Below, piece by piece: positions 11,879-17,669 of a DNA stretch of 55,949 nt. Below the pieces are notes generated by a model. That model was not told the DNA's origin. It did no database searches and was given only the letters and a program-made list of their open reading frames with translations. The translations under genes and the position numbers were made by a program. This DNA comes from Cacconaster sp045642485 (GTDB lineage Bacteria > Bacteroidota > Bacteroidia > Bacteroidales > UBA932): assembly GCA_045642485.1 (NCBI GenBank), contig JAZUIV010000055.1, positions 1 to 55,949 on the forward strand, in the 5' to 3' direction. Numbering within the stretch: position 1 is the first letter of the stretch; each line of letters starts with the position of its first letter.

Positions 11879-12781
11879 TTATCTGTGGCTGGTGCTCGCG
11901 GAGCATCGCAGCAGGGCATTGGCGCGGAGAAATCTGTTGTAGAACTGAATCTCGTAGAAGTGCAGGCAGCCTGAAGGCCATACGGGTTTGAACCGTAGCT
12001 TGGGTTCGTCGAATCCGCTGATAACCAGAGCCATTCTGGCCGTGTCGAGACTGGCTGTCAGAGTCTGCCCTTTGTACTCGAAGGTGGCTGGAACGGCGTC
12101 GGTCCGCCAGTTCACCGGATTTATGGAATATGCAGCATTGTTCAGGACCGGAGTCCATATGGCCGAAGTGTCTGAAACTGAGTTGAATGAGATGCAGACG
12201 CCCGTGTCGTCAGCCCTTTCGGCCGGACGCACTTGCGGATGTTGCACATCCTCTTCGCTCAGCCCCCATCCCAGGATGTATGCTGCGGCGATGCTGCTAT
12301 ACTCCTCCGGAGTCATCCTCTTCAAAAGTTCCTTGGCAATCATCGCCCCCTGGCTGAAGCCGGCAAGGACTACGGGCCTGCCTCCGTTGAGGTGCTTCAG
12401 GTAGTACTTGAATGATGCATATACTTCATCGACGATGGTTACCGCCAGACTGTCGTACTTTTCTTTTTCCAGAGATATCGCCTCCATCGTGTGCTGATGG
12501 TAATAGGGGGCGAATAAATTGAGCGAGTCCCCGAACACCCTGATTTCTATGTGTTTCATCTCTCTTGCGAGGATGCTCTTCTCCTCGGGGGTGTTGAGGG
12601 CGGTAAGGGAGCCTTCCTCCTTAAGGATATTGGTGGATACCAGGTAGAAGACGTCCGGGAACTCTTCGTTGATTCCCTTCGTGCTTTCGTACCAGTTCGT
12701 TTTGTCACTCCACTCGCTTTGTGGCGTGTAGGCTACGGCAAACGCAGCCAATAAAGCAATTGCTAATAGTCTGTGTCTCAT
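11879..12781 (-). CDS. DUF3089 alpha/beta-hydrolase
   Basis: About 300 residues with an N-terminal signal peptide (RHRLLAIALLAAFAVAY), so probably periplasmic or exported. The nucleophile elbow GFSQGAMIAKELLKRM sits in the middle, preceded by VVLAGFSQG, and further DUF3089 features are VFYLVSTNI, a long YHQHTMEAI loop and a GWGLSEEDV segment. DUF3089 is an alpha/beta-hydrolase family of lipase or esterase type with unproven substrates. The ATG at 12781 is preferred over 12802 because it gives a clean signal peptide. REP palindromes lie on both sides (copies 3 and 4), the upstream one 25 bases before the start. Confidence 0.8.
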   Translation of the reverse strand: MRHRLLAIALLAAFAVAYTPQSEWSDKTNWYESTKGINEEFPDVFYLVSTNILKEEGSLTALNTPEEKSILAREMKHIEIRVFGDSLNLFAPYYHQHTMEAISLEKEKYDSLAVTIVDEVYASFKYYLKHLNGGRPVVLAGFSQGAMIAKELLKRMTPEEYSSIAAAYILGWGLSEEDVQHPQVRPAERADDTGVCISFNSVSDTSAIWTPVLNNAAYSINPVNWRTDAVPATFEYKGQTLTASLDTARMALVISGFDEPKLRFKPVWPSGCLHFYEIQFYNRFLRANALLRCSASTSHR

Positions 12782-12806
12782 TTCTGCTGCAAATATACGC
12801 AAAAAG

Positions 12807-12839
12807 TTGCACGGACGCGAGTCACTCGCGTCCGCGCAA
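12807..12839 (-). repeat. REP-like palindrome (copy 4)
   Basis: Full copy, C at the centre, arms TTGCACGGACGC and GCGTCCGCGCAA with one G-to-A change. It ends three bases before the stop of the LysR gene (12843, minus strand) and therefore forms its 3' end. Confidence 0.9.
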
Positions 12840-12842
12840 CTT

Positions 12843-13745
12843 TTAATCCAATCCCTTGGCGATTCTCTCGATTTTGGCGGAGTCGCGGAGCATCTCTACG
12901 AAAATGTCGGCGGCGCGCTTGCGGTAGCCCTCCTTGAGGCGGTGGACGCAGCCGACCATCGAGTAATTGCCGCCTTCCAGGGGGATGGCGACGAGGTTCG
13001 GGCGGTAGTAGGCGGCGAGTGACGACACGATGGCTATCAGGTTGGTATTCTGCACGATATCCATTATGAGCTCGGGGTCGTTGACCTCCACCGTCACGTT
13101 CAACTTGCGGGAGTCGAGGCCGAGGTAGCGGTCGAACGCGCGCCTGGCCTGAAGTCCCTTGCCGGGAAGGATAATGCGGTGGCTCTCAAGCTCTTCCATC
13201 GTTAAGACCTTATGCGAGGCCATCGGGTGATTCCGGTGCATCACCGCACTGAGACTGTTGCGGAACAGCGGTACAGACTCCAGTTCTTCGTAGGCAGTTG
13301 ACGGTTTGTAGGCGAGGGCCAGGTCAATCTCCTTGTTCTGAAGCATTTCGATGATTTCGGATGCGGATTCCGACTGTATTTTCATCTTTACCCCGGGGTG
13401 CTCACGGATGAAATTCTTTACAGTTTCGGTGAGTAACTCGCTGAAAGAGTGTGTTATGCCAATTCGGAGAGTTCCCGTCAGGGCCCCTTTGAGATCGCGC
13501 ATCCGGTTGCTGCAAACCTCCGAATCCTCAATCGTCTTCAGTGCGAGGGGGAGCAGTTCTTCGCCCGCTTCCGTAAGGGTGACGCTGTGCCGGTTGCGGT
13601 CGAACAATTGTGCACCGATTTCCTCTTCGAATTGCTTAATCTGCTGGGAGAGTGTGCCTTGGGTGACGAACAGGCGTTTTGCAGCATCGGAAAAATTCAG
13701 GGTCTTTGCTACGGTTGCAAAATACTTCAGGTGACGGAGTTCCAT
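12843..13745 (-). CDS. LysR-family transcriptional regulator
   Basis: The 300-residue protein has the N-terminal winged HTH of LysR regulators (MELRHLKYFATVAKTLNFSD, then TQGTLSQQIKQFEEEIGAQL) followed by the two-lobed effector domain with GTLRIGITHSFSELL and DLALAY. It most resembles the general CynR/CbbR group; a cysteine pair like OxyR is not evident. It is divergent from superoxide reductase. A perfect 27-bp dyad lies between them, overlapping its own promoter side, so autorepression and activation of the reductase gene is the simplest hypothesis. A GGGCAGG/CCTGCCC hairpin (13765-13783) lies in its own leader. Full length and apparently intact. Confidence 0.9.
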   Translation of the reverse strand: MELRHLKYFATVAKTLNFSDAAKRLFVTQGTLSQQIKQFEEEIGAQLFDRNRHSVTLTEAGEELLPLALKTIEDSEVCSNRMRDLKGALTGTLRIGITHSFSELLTETVKNFIREHPGVKMKIQSESASEIIEMLQNKEIDLALAYKPSTAYEELESVPLFRNSLSAVMHRNHPMASHKVLTMEELESHRIILPGKGLQARRAFDRYLGLDSRKLNVTVEVNDPELIMDIVQNTNLIAIVSSLAAYYRPNLVAIPLEGGNYSMVGCVHRLKEGYRKRAADIFVEMLRDSAKIERIAKGLD

Positions 13746-13794
13746 AATGTAGGGTTCTGTTGTCGGGCAGGCTGTTCCTGCCCATATTTCTTTA

Positions 13795-13802
13795 CAAATA
13801 TA
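13795..13802 (-). promoter_or_regulatory. -7 box of the LysR gene
   Basis: TATATTTG on the minus strand, 50 bases before the ATG. It abuts the 27-bp dyad (13807-13833), so bound regulator would block it. Confidence 0.6.
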
Positions 13803-13806
13803 TTGA

Positions 13807-13833
13807 TATTTTCAATATCTGATATTGAAAATA
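13807..13833. promoter_or_regulatory. Perfect 27-bp dyad, probable LysR operator
   Basis: TATTTTCAATATC, one central T, and its exact reverse complement. The AT-rich interrupted dyad fits the T-N11-A type of LysR sites. Its centre is about 63 bases before the predicted start of the superoxide reductase transcript, the usual position of a LysR recognition site. Confidence 0.75.
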
Positions 13834-13870
13834 AGTTATATCATCAATATCAAAAAAAATATTCACAGCT

Positions 13871-13878
13871 TACCTTTG
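13871..13878 (+). promoter_or_regulatory. -7 box of the superoxide reductase gene
   Basis: TACCTTTG matches TAnnTTTG. The expected TTTG about 20 bases upstream is missing (ATAT instead), consistent with a promoter that needs an activator. Confidence 0.6.
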
Positions 13879-13948
13879 TGTTGTCAGAGCGAAAGATACC
13901 GGTTCGTTTTCGCGAAGACAGATGTTTAACAATAAAACCAAAAATGCT

Positions 13949-14335
13949 ATGACAACAAAATTTTTCCTCTGCACAGTGTGTGGAAATGTAATTTTCAAAT
14001 GCGTTGACAGCGGTGTTACTGTTGTATGTTGCGGTAAGCAGATGCAGGAGCTCATCCCTAAGACAGATGATTCCGCTGCGAAAGAAAAGCATCTCCCGGT
14101 AGTTGAAAGCCGTCCGGACGGTACAATCCTGGTAAAGGTTGGCTCGGTGCAGCATCCGATGGTCCCGGAGCACCACATTTCATTCATCTATCTCGAGACC
14201 GAGCACGGCGGTCAGATGAAGATTCTGATGCCGGATGAGGCTCCCGAAGCGGTATTTTCTCCCGGCACCGACAAGCCTGTTGCCGTCTATGAATACTGCA
14301 ACATCCACGGCCTTTGGAAAACCCTCCTCAAATAG
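13949..14335 (+). CDS. dfx: Desulfoferrodoxin-type superoxide reductase
   Basis: Superoxide reductase converts superoxide to hydrogen peroxide without producing oxygen, in the cytoplasm of anaerobes. From ATG 13949 the 128-residue protein has the N-terminal desulforedoxin-like centre (C8, C11, C27, C28) and the catalytic centre with H48, H69, H75, C117 and H120, preceded by E46-K47. The spacing agrees with the two-centre 2Fe-SOR of Desulfovibrio. The start at 13949 is chosen because the N-terminal iron knuckle begins at once; an earlier ATG at 13922 adds nine unlikely residues. It is divergent from the LysR gene. The REP palindrome begins at the base after its stop. Rubredoxin-like and peroxiredoxin genes nearby complete the superoxide-peroxide route. 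Confidence 0.95.
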   Translation: MTTKFFLCTVCGNVIFKCVDSGVTVVCCGKQMQELIPKTDDSAAKEKHLPVVESRPDGTILVKVGSVQHPMVPEHHISFIYLETEHGGQMKILMPDEAPEAVFSPGTDKPVAVYEYCNIHGLWKTLLK

Positions 14336-14369
14336 TTGCGCATTACGCGAGTCACTCGCGTCCGCGCAA
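14336..14369 (-). repeat. REP-like palindrome (copy 5)
   Basis: Full copy, C at the centre. Arms TTGCGCATTACGC and GCGTCCGCGCAA. It starts directly after the stop codon of the superoxide reductase gene and is followed by TTTT. Confidence 0.92.
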
Positions 14370-14401
14370 CTTTTCATAAACCTCCCAAAAAACATAAAAA
14401 T

Positions 14402-14911
14402 ATGAATCGAATTATGAGATTATTGGCAACCGGCCTTCTGTGCTTTTCCGCTTTTTCCTGCAGCGGGCAGAAAGTTGATAACTCCACCGTGAGTGACCTC
14501 GATTTGAGCCGCTATCTTGGGGATTGGTATGAAATAGCCCGTTTCGATCACAGCTTTGAACGTGGGTTGACCCACGCAAAGGCAAACTACGCGCTGAACC
14601 CGGATGGGACGATTGTTGTCACCAACAGCGGTTTGCTTGATGGCAAACATAAGGAATCTGTCGGCAAAGCGAAGACTACCGATACAGCGGGCCTGCTGAG
14701 GGTATCGTTCTTCGGCCCTTTCTATTCTGACTATAGAGTGATGATGCTCGCCGAGGATTACAGTTATGCGTTGGTCGGGTCTAAAAACGCGAAATATCTC
14801 TGGATTCTCTCCAGGACGCCCGAACTACCGCAGCAGGTCCTTACAGAGATTCTCTCCGTTGCGACCGCCCGAGGTTACGATACCGGCAAACTGATTTGGG
14901 TGGAACAGTAG
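14402..14911 (+). CDS. blc: Bacterial lipocalin, outer-membrane lipoprotein
   Basis: The 169-residue product starts with a lipoprotein signal (MRLLATGLLCFSAFSCSG, lipobox cysteine near residue 20) followed by a single lipocalin domain: DLSRYLGDWYEIARFDHSFE carries the G-x-W motif of lipocalins, then the ALNPDGTIVVTNSG strand, FFGPFYSDYRVMMLAEDYSYAL and WILSRTPEL. It is the apolipoprotein-D/Blc group, thought to carry lipids or lysophospholipids at the outer membrane and often induced by stress. The start was set after the palindrome (copy 5), because an earlier in-frame reading would translate the palindrome. The rubredoxin-like gene follows 29 bases downstream. Confidence 0.9.
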   Translation: MNRIMRLLATGLLCFSAFSCSGQKVDNSTVSDLDLSRYLGDWYEIARFDHSFERGLTHAKANYALNPDGTIVVTNSGLLDGKHKESVGKAKTTDTAGLLRVSFFGPFYSDYRVMMLAEDYSYALVGSKNAKYLWILSRTPELPQQVLTEILSVATARGYDTGKLIWVEQ

Positions 14912-14940
14912 ATTTTTTTATCTTTTGAAAGATTGACAAT

Positions 14941-15075
14941 ATGGCAAGGACTGATGACAAGCAGGTCAAAACCTGGATATGCTCGGTGTGCGGCTATCAG
15001 CACGTCGGCACCGAACCTCCGAAGGAGTGCCCTCAGTGTGGGGTTGAATCAATTTATTTCGATCCCGTGGAGTAG
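14941..15075 (+). CDS. Small rubredoxin-like protein
   Basis: A 44-residue frame with two cysteine knuckles, CSVCGY (residues 14-19) and CPQCG (residues 30-34), the rubredoxin-type [Fe(SCys)4] pattern found in rubredoxins and the rubrerythrin tail. It is shorter than ordinary rubredoxin (about 52 residues) and the loop between knuckles is short, as in rubrerythrin C-terminal domains. It may pass electrons to superoxide reductase (13949) or to a peroxidase; that is inference from context. The stop abuts REP copy 6. A broken N-terminal duplicate lies at 1778-1837. Confidence 0.85.
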   Translation: MARTDDKQVKTWICSVCGYQHVGTEPPKECPQCGVESIYFDPVE

Positions 15076-15078
15076 AAG

Positions 15079-15112
15079 TTGCGCAAAACGCGAGTCACTC
15101 GCGTCCGCGCAA
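15079..15112 (-). repeat. REP-like palindrome (copy 6)
   Basis: Full copy, C at the centre, arms TTGCGCAAAACGC and GCGTCCGCGCAA, starting three bases after the stop of the rubredoxin-like gene. It lies just upstream of the promoter of the next gene. Confidence 0.92.
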
Positions 15113-15139
15113 CTTTTGCGTTTCCTGCAAAAGATGTTG

Positions 15140-15147
15140 TATATTTG
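15140..15147 (+). promoter_or_regulatory. -7 box of the flavin split-barrel gene
   Basis: TATATTTG, with the predicted start near 15152. This makes the ATG at 15179 a better start than 15155, which would leave almost no leader. Confidence 0.6.
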
Positions 15148-15178
15148 TGGGACAATGCAACCATCTAACATACCAGTT

Positions 15179-15580
15179 ATGCAGAAGACTTACGATTTTA
15201 TCAAGCAGAATTGCCACAGCACGTATTTCATCGCGACTGCCGATGGGGGCCAGCCTCGCGTGCGCCCTTTCGGAACAGTCAACATTTTCGAGGGTAAACT
15301 GTACATCCAGACGGGTCACAAGAAAGATGTCGCAAAGCAGATTTCGGCCAATCCGAGGGTGGAACTCTGCTGTTTCGACGGGCAGGCCACTTGGCTTCGG
15401 CTGAGCGGTATTCTGGTTGAGGATGAGCGCGTTGAGGCCAAGAAGGCGATGCTTGACGCATACCCTGAACTTCGCGGGATGTATAACGAGAATGACGACA
15501 ACACCGCGGTGTATTATTTCAAGGATGCTACTGCACGTTTCGACTCCTTTGTGAAGGAACGGGAAATCGGGAAATTTTAA
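15179..15580 (+). CDS. Pyridoxamine 5'-phosphate oxidase-like flavin split-barrel protein
   Basis: The 133-residue product is a short split-barrel flavoprotein. It contains STYFIATADGGQPRVRPFGT with the conserved RVRPFG strand, a KLYIQTGHKKDVAKQISANP segment that in relatives contacts FMN phosphate, and VELCCFDGQATWLRLSGI. Relatives include heme-degrading and F420/FMN reductase-type proteins; the true PdxH length (about 210) is not reached, so pyridoxine metabolism is unlikely. It has its own promoter and is followed six bases later by a DUF4491 gene, probably cotranscribed. The electron donor or substrate is unknown. Confidence 0.85.
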   Translation: MQKTYDFIKQNCHSTYFIATADGGQPRVRPFGTVNIFEGKLYIQTGHKKDVAKQISANPRVELCCFDGQATWLRLSGILVEDERVEAKKAMLDAYPELRGMYNENDDNTAVYYFKDATARFDSFVKEREIGKF

Positions 15581-15586
15581 GGTGAG

Positions 15587-15871
15587 ATGAATTTTGCCGG
15601 AATTATTCTGGGTGCGTCAGCTTTCATTATTATCGGGGTCTTCCACCCCATTGTAATCAAGGCTGAATACCACCTTGGCAAGCGATGCTGGTGGATGTTC
15701 GCACTTGCCGGACTCGCCTTCTGTGTGGCGGCATTGTTTGTTGCCGATACTGTCGTTTCATCGATTCTCGGAGTAACAGGCTTCAGCTGCTTCTGGTCCA
15801 TCCTGGAGCTCTTCCATCAGGAGAAGCGCGTCAAGAAAGGCTGGTTCCCCGCAAATCCGAAAAAGAAATAA
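15587..15871 (+). CDS. DUF4491 family small membrane protein
   Basis: The 94-residue product has three hydrophobic segments (GIILGASAFIIIGVFHPIVI, WWMFALAGLAFCVAALFVAD, SILGVTGFSCFWSILELF) and the conserved ending KKGWFPANPKKK typical of DUF4491, a family of unknown function in Bacteroidota and Firmicutes. It follows the flavin protein by six bases. The stop TAA runs into REP copy 7, which then also supplies the stop codon of the RAYT gene coming from the other side, so the two genes are separated by only 18 bases. Confidence 0.88.
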   Translation: MNFAGIILGASAFIIIGVFHPIVIKAEYHLGKRCWWMFALAGLAFCVAALFVADTVVSSILGVTGFSCFWSILELFHQEKRVKKGWFPANPKKK

Positions 15872-15873
15872 AG

Positions 15874-15907
15874 TTGCGCATTACGCGAGTCACTCGCGTC
15901 CGCGCAA
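15874..15907 (-). repeat. REP-like palindrome (copy 7), shared 3' end
   Basis: Full copy, C at the centre. It starts three bases after the DUF4491 stop. On the minus strand it encodes the last codons of the RAYT (RGRE) and its TGA, which is part of the core. Confidence 0.93.
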
Positions 15908-16834
15908 CTTTTTGATGTTATAACGTATAGTGCTGGAAGGAATACCAAAAATGCGTTCTAGAGATTTATAGCTGATTTTCGGGAATTCGTTGCGTACCAT
16001 AGCTATAGCCTCTATTTTCTGCGTAGAACTCATCGCAGGGAGGAGAATCTGTGATTTTTTTTTCACGAATTCGACCACCGCTTCGTCAGGAGTTTGCGCA
16101 GACGCGAGTGACTCGCGTTTTGCGCAAGGTTCGTCCTCATCGTTGGCTTCGCGCGAGCTGCGATGTGTGAGCGCTTCGAGATATTTTTCACGTGAACCGA
16201 CGAACAGCTCTTCGACTATATCTGATCGGTATACACGTCCCGGGGGCACTATCAGACCTTCGGATGTTGCTGTCCATCCTTCAGGAAGATCCTCGCGGAT
16301 AGGGAAATAGGCACGAGCGAGGTTGCCCGGAAGCGTTTCGCTTGTATAGTGACCCCGTTGTATTTTTGAGGCCAGGCCGAAAACATACCGTGCCGTGCTG
16401 AACGGGTAATCCATAAAGTTGCTGGAAATGTTATGGTGCAGCACATTGCGAATGTGGTAACAGATGCAGTCCTTCAAATCTTCTGCATCGTAAAGTGTCG
16501 CGCGTCCGAATTTTCGCGTGCCAAGCATTCCTTTGAGTGCATAACGCCGGTTGTAGTACTGCGTGATGCTGAGCCTGAAATGGTGCATAAAGTCACTGGC
16601 CTGCCGTTCTTGCCGAATAATGACAATAATATGAAGGTGATTGTTGAGAATGACCACTGAAATAATCTCTACACCTGTAGCTTTCGCGCTGAGCCACAGG
16701 CGGTTCCAAACGTTAATCTTGTCCACTTTGTCGTGGAACATGTCCTGTTGGTGATTGCCCCTCAGGTACAGGTGTTTGCACACACGCGAGTGACTCGCGT
16801 TTTGCGCAACAATTTTATCGATGAAGTTTTTCAT
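15890..16834 (-). CDS. REP-associated tyrosine transposase (RAYT, IS200-like Y1 family)
   Basis: A 314-residue Y1 transposase. The HUH motif is HLH (H66, H68) in NNHLHIIVII, and the candidate nucleophile is Y93 or Y94 in TQYYNRRY, the RAYT arrangement. An N-terminal HLYLRGNHQQDMF is also typical. RAYTs are domesticated single-copy transposases that bind and nick REP palindromes. The DNA here is flanked by inverted REP copies (7 at the 3' end, 10 upstream) and two more copies lie within the gene: copy 9 encodes residues 9-19 and copy 8 encodes a segment near residues 236-247. Both are in frame. A helical C-terminal region follows (QKIEAIAMVRNEF, then an HTH-like SYKSLERIFGIPSSTIRYNI). The start at 16834 gives MKNFIDKIV; an earlier ATG at 16855 is possible. 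Confidence 0.9.
   Translation of the reverse strand: MKNFIDKIVAQNASHSRVCKHLYLRGNHQQDMFHDKVDKINVWNRLWLSAKATGVEIISVVILNNHLHIIVIIRQERQASDFMHHFRLSITQYYNRRYALKGMLGTRKFGRATLYDAEDLKDCICYHIRNVLHHNISSNFMDYPFSTARYVFGLASKIQRGHYTSETLPGNLARAYFPIREDLPEGWTATSEGLIVPPGRVYRSDIVEELFVGSREKYLEALTHRSSREANDEDEPCAKRESLASAQTPDEAVVEFVKKKSQILLPAMSSTQKIEAIAMVRNEFPKISYKSLERIFGIPSSTIRYNIKKLRGRE
16094..16127 (+). repeat. REP-like palindrome (copy 8) inside the RAYT gene
   Basis: Full copy with G at the centre. The RAYT reading frame crosses it without a stop and translates it as CAKRESLASAQ. Located about two thirds through the gene, in a linker between the transposase core and the C-terminal HTH-like part. Confidence 0.92.
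16776..16809 (+). repeat. REP-like palindrome (copy 9) inside the 5' end of the RAYT gene
   Basis: Full copy with G at the centre and left arm degenerated to TTGCACACACGC. It is translated in frame as AQNASHSRVC, just before the first conserved RAYT segment. Confidence 0.9.
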
Positions 16835-17153
16835 AGAATAATACGATAGTAGCACCCGGCACGTTTTTGAAACGAACCGAAGGTTTGAGGTTAGTCTTCA
16901 GGGAAGTATTTGCGCTTAATGAAGGCCTCTTTTGTTGCAGATGCTCCCCGCTAAATCTTTCGCACATAATCAAAATCTGCAGACGCAATACCATTAAGCA
17001 TAATCGACTTGAGACAGAAGCGTCTTGCTGAAGACAAATGTAGGCAATTATTTCATATAACACAATAGTGTTATGGCGTAATGTTGCGCGGACGCGAGTG
17101 ACTCGCGTAATGCGCAATTTTTTTGTATCTTCGCTTTAAATCTTTGTTGAATT
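16835..17153. other. Intergenic stretch upstream of RAYT and Bcp
   Basis: No coding frame of note. It holds a hairpin ATAACAC/GTGTTAT (17057-17074), REP copy 10 (17084-17117) and, close to the Bcp start, a -7-like TATCTTCG (about 17127). The AT-poor first part shows no motif I can name. Confidence 0.5.
17084..17117 (+). repeat. REP-like palindrome (copy 10)
   Basis: Full copy, G at the centre. Its sequence is the exact reverse complement of copies 5 and 7, which shows that the element is asymmetric and has a defined orientation. With copy 7 it flanks the RAYT gene as an inverted pair. Confidence 0.93.
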
Positions 17154-17609
17154 ATGAATGTTGGAGATAAAATTCCGGAAATTTTAGGCCTTGACCAAAA
17201 CGGAAAACAGATTAAGGCGAGTGACTTCAAAGGCAGAAAAATCATTCTCTACAGTTACCCTAAGGCCAATACAAGTGGCTGTACAGCAGAGGCTTGCTCT
17301 CTGCAGGCGCATAAGGCGGAACTTGAGGCTGCGGGTTTCAGCATCATTGGTGTAAGCAAGGACAAACAAGAGACGCAGAAGAAGTTCGCGGATGCGTACA
17401 ATCTGGAGTTTCCGCTGATTGCCGACACCGATACATCTCTGTTGCAGACTCTCGGCTGCTGGGGTGAGAAAGTGGCCTGCGGGCACCGCACTATAGGGAC
17501 GCTCCGTACGACCTATCTAGTTAATGAAGAGGGTGTTATCTATAGGATTTTCCAGCCGAAGGAGATTAAGACAAAAATCCACGCGGAGCAGATTCTAGCT
17601 CAGGAATAG
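17154..17609 (+). CDS. bcp: Thiol peroxidase of the Bcp/PrxQ family
   Basis: The 151-residue peroxiredoxin reduces hydrogen peroxide and alkyl peroxides with thioredoxin as donor, in the cytoplasm. The peroxidatic cysteine is C43 in YPKANTSGCTAEACSL, where the family usually reads TPGCT, and the resolving cysteine is C48 five residues later, the alpha-2 type of Bcp. The Bcp landmarks FPLIADTD and TYLVNEEGVI are present. The length is standard. It lies between two REP copies (10 and 11), the second starting seven bases after its stop. Together with the superoxide reductase 3 kb away it can remove the peroxide made there. Confidence 0.92.
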   Translation: MNVGDKIPEILGLDQNGKQIKASDFKGRKIILYSYPKANTSGCTAEACSLQAHKAELEAAGFSIIGVSKDKQETQKKFADAYNLEFPLIADTDTSLLQTLGCWGEKVACGHRTIGTLRTTYLVNEEGVIYRIFQPKEIKTKIHAEQILAQE

Positions 17610-17616
17610 GTGCAAG

Positions 17617-17666
17617 TTGCGCGGACGCGAGTGACTCGCGTTTTGCGCAAAACGCGTTTTGCGCAA
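17617..17666 (+). repeat. REP-like palindrome (copy 11) with duplicated right arm
   Basis: Full copy, G at the centre (17617-17650), followed by a 16-bp tandem repeat of its right arm (CGCGTTTTGCGCAA twice). It ends three bases before the ATG of the AlkD-GNAT gene, so it is in that gene's leader. Confidence 0.92.
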
Positions 17667-17669
17667 GGT

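Noticed and set aside
14336..14401. N-terminal extension of the lipocalin
   Set aside because: It would translate the REP palindrome; the lipoprotein signal begins at the ATG at 14402.
14933..15580. Single long protein joining rubredoxin-like region and flavin protein
   Set aside because: The frame before 15155 translates the rubredoxin gene in another frame and the REP palindrome; a promoter and ATG lie after them.
17610..17669. N-terminal extension of the AlkD-like protein
   Set aside because: It would be encoded by REP copy 11; the conserved N-terminus starts after the ATG at 17670.
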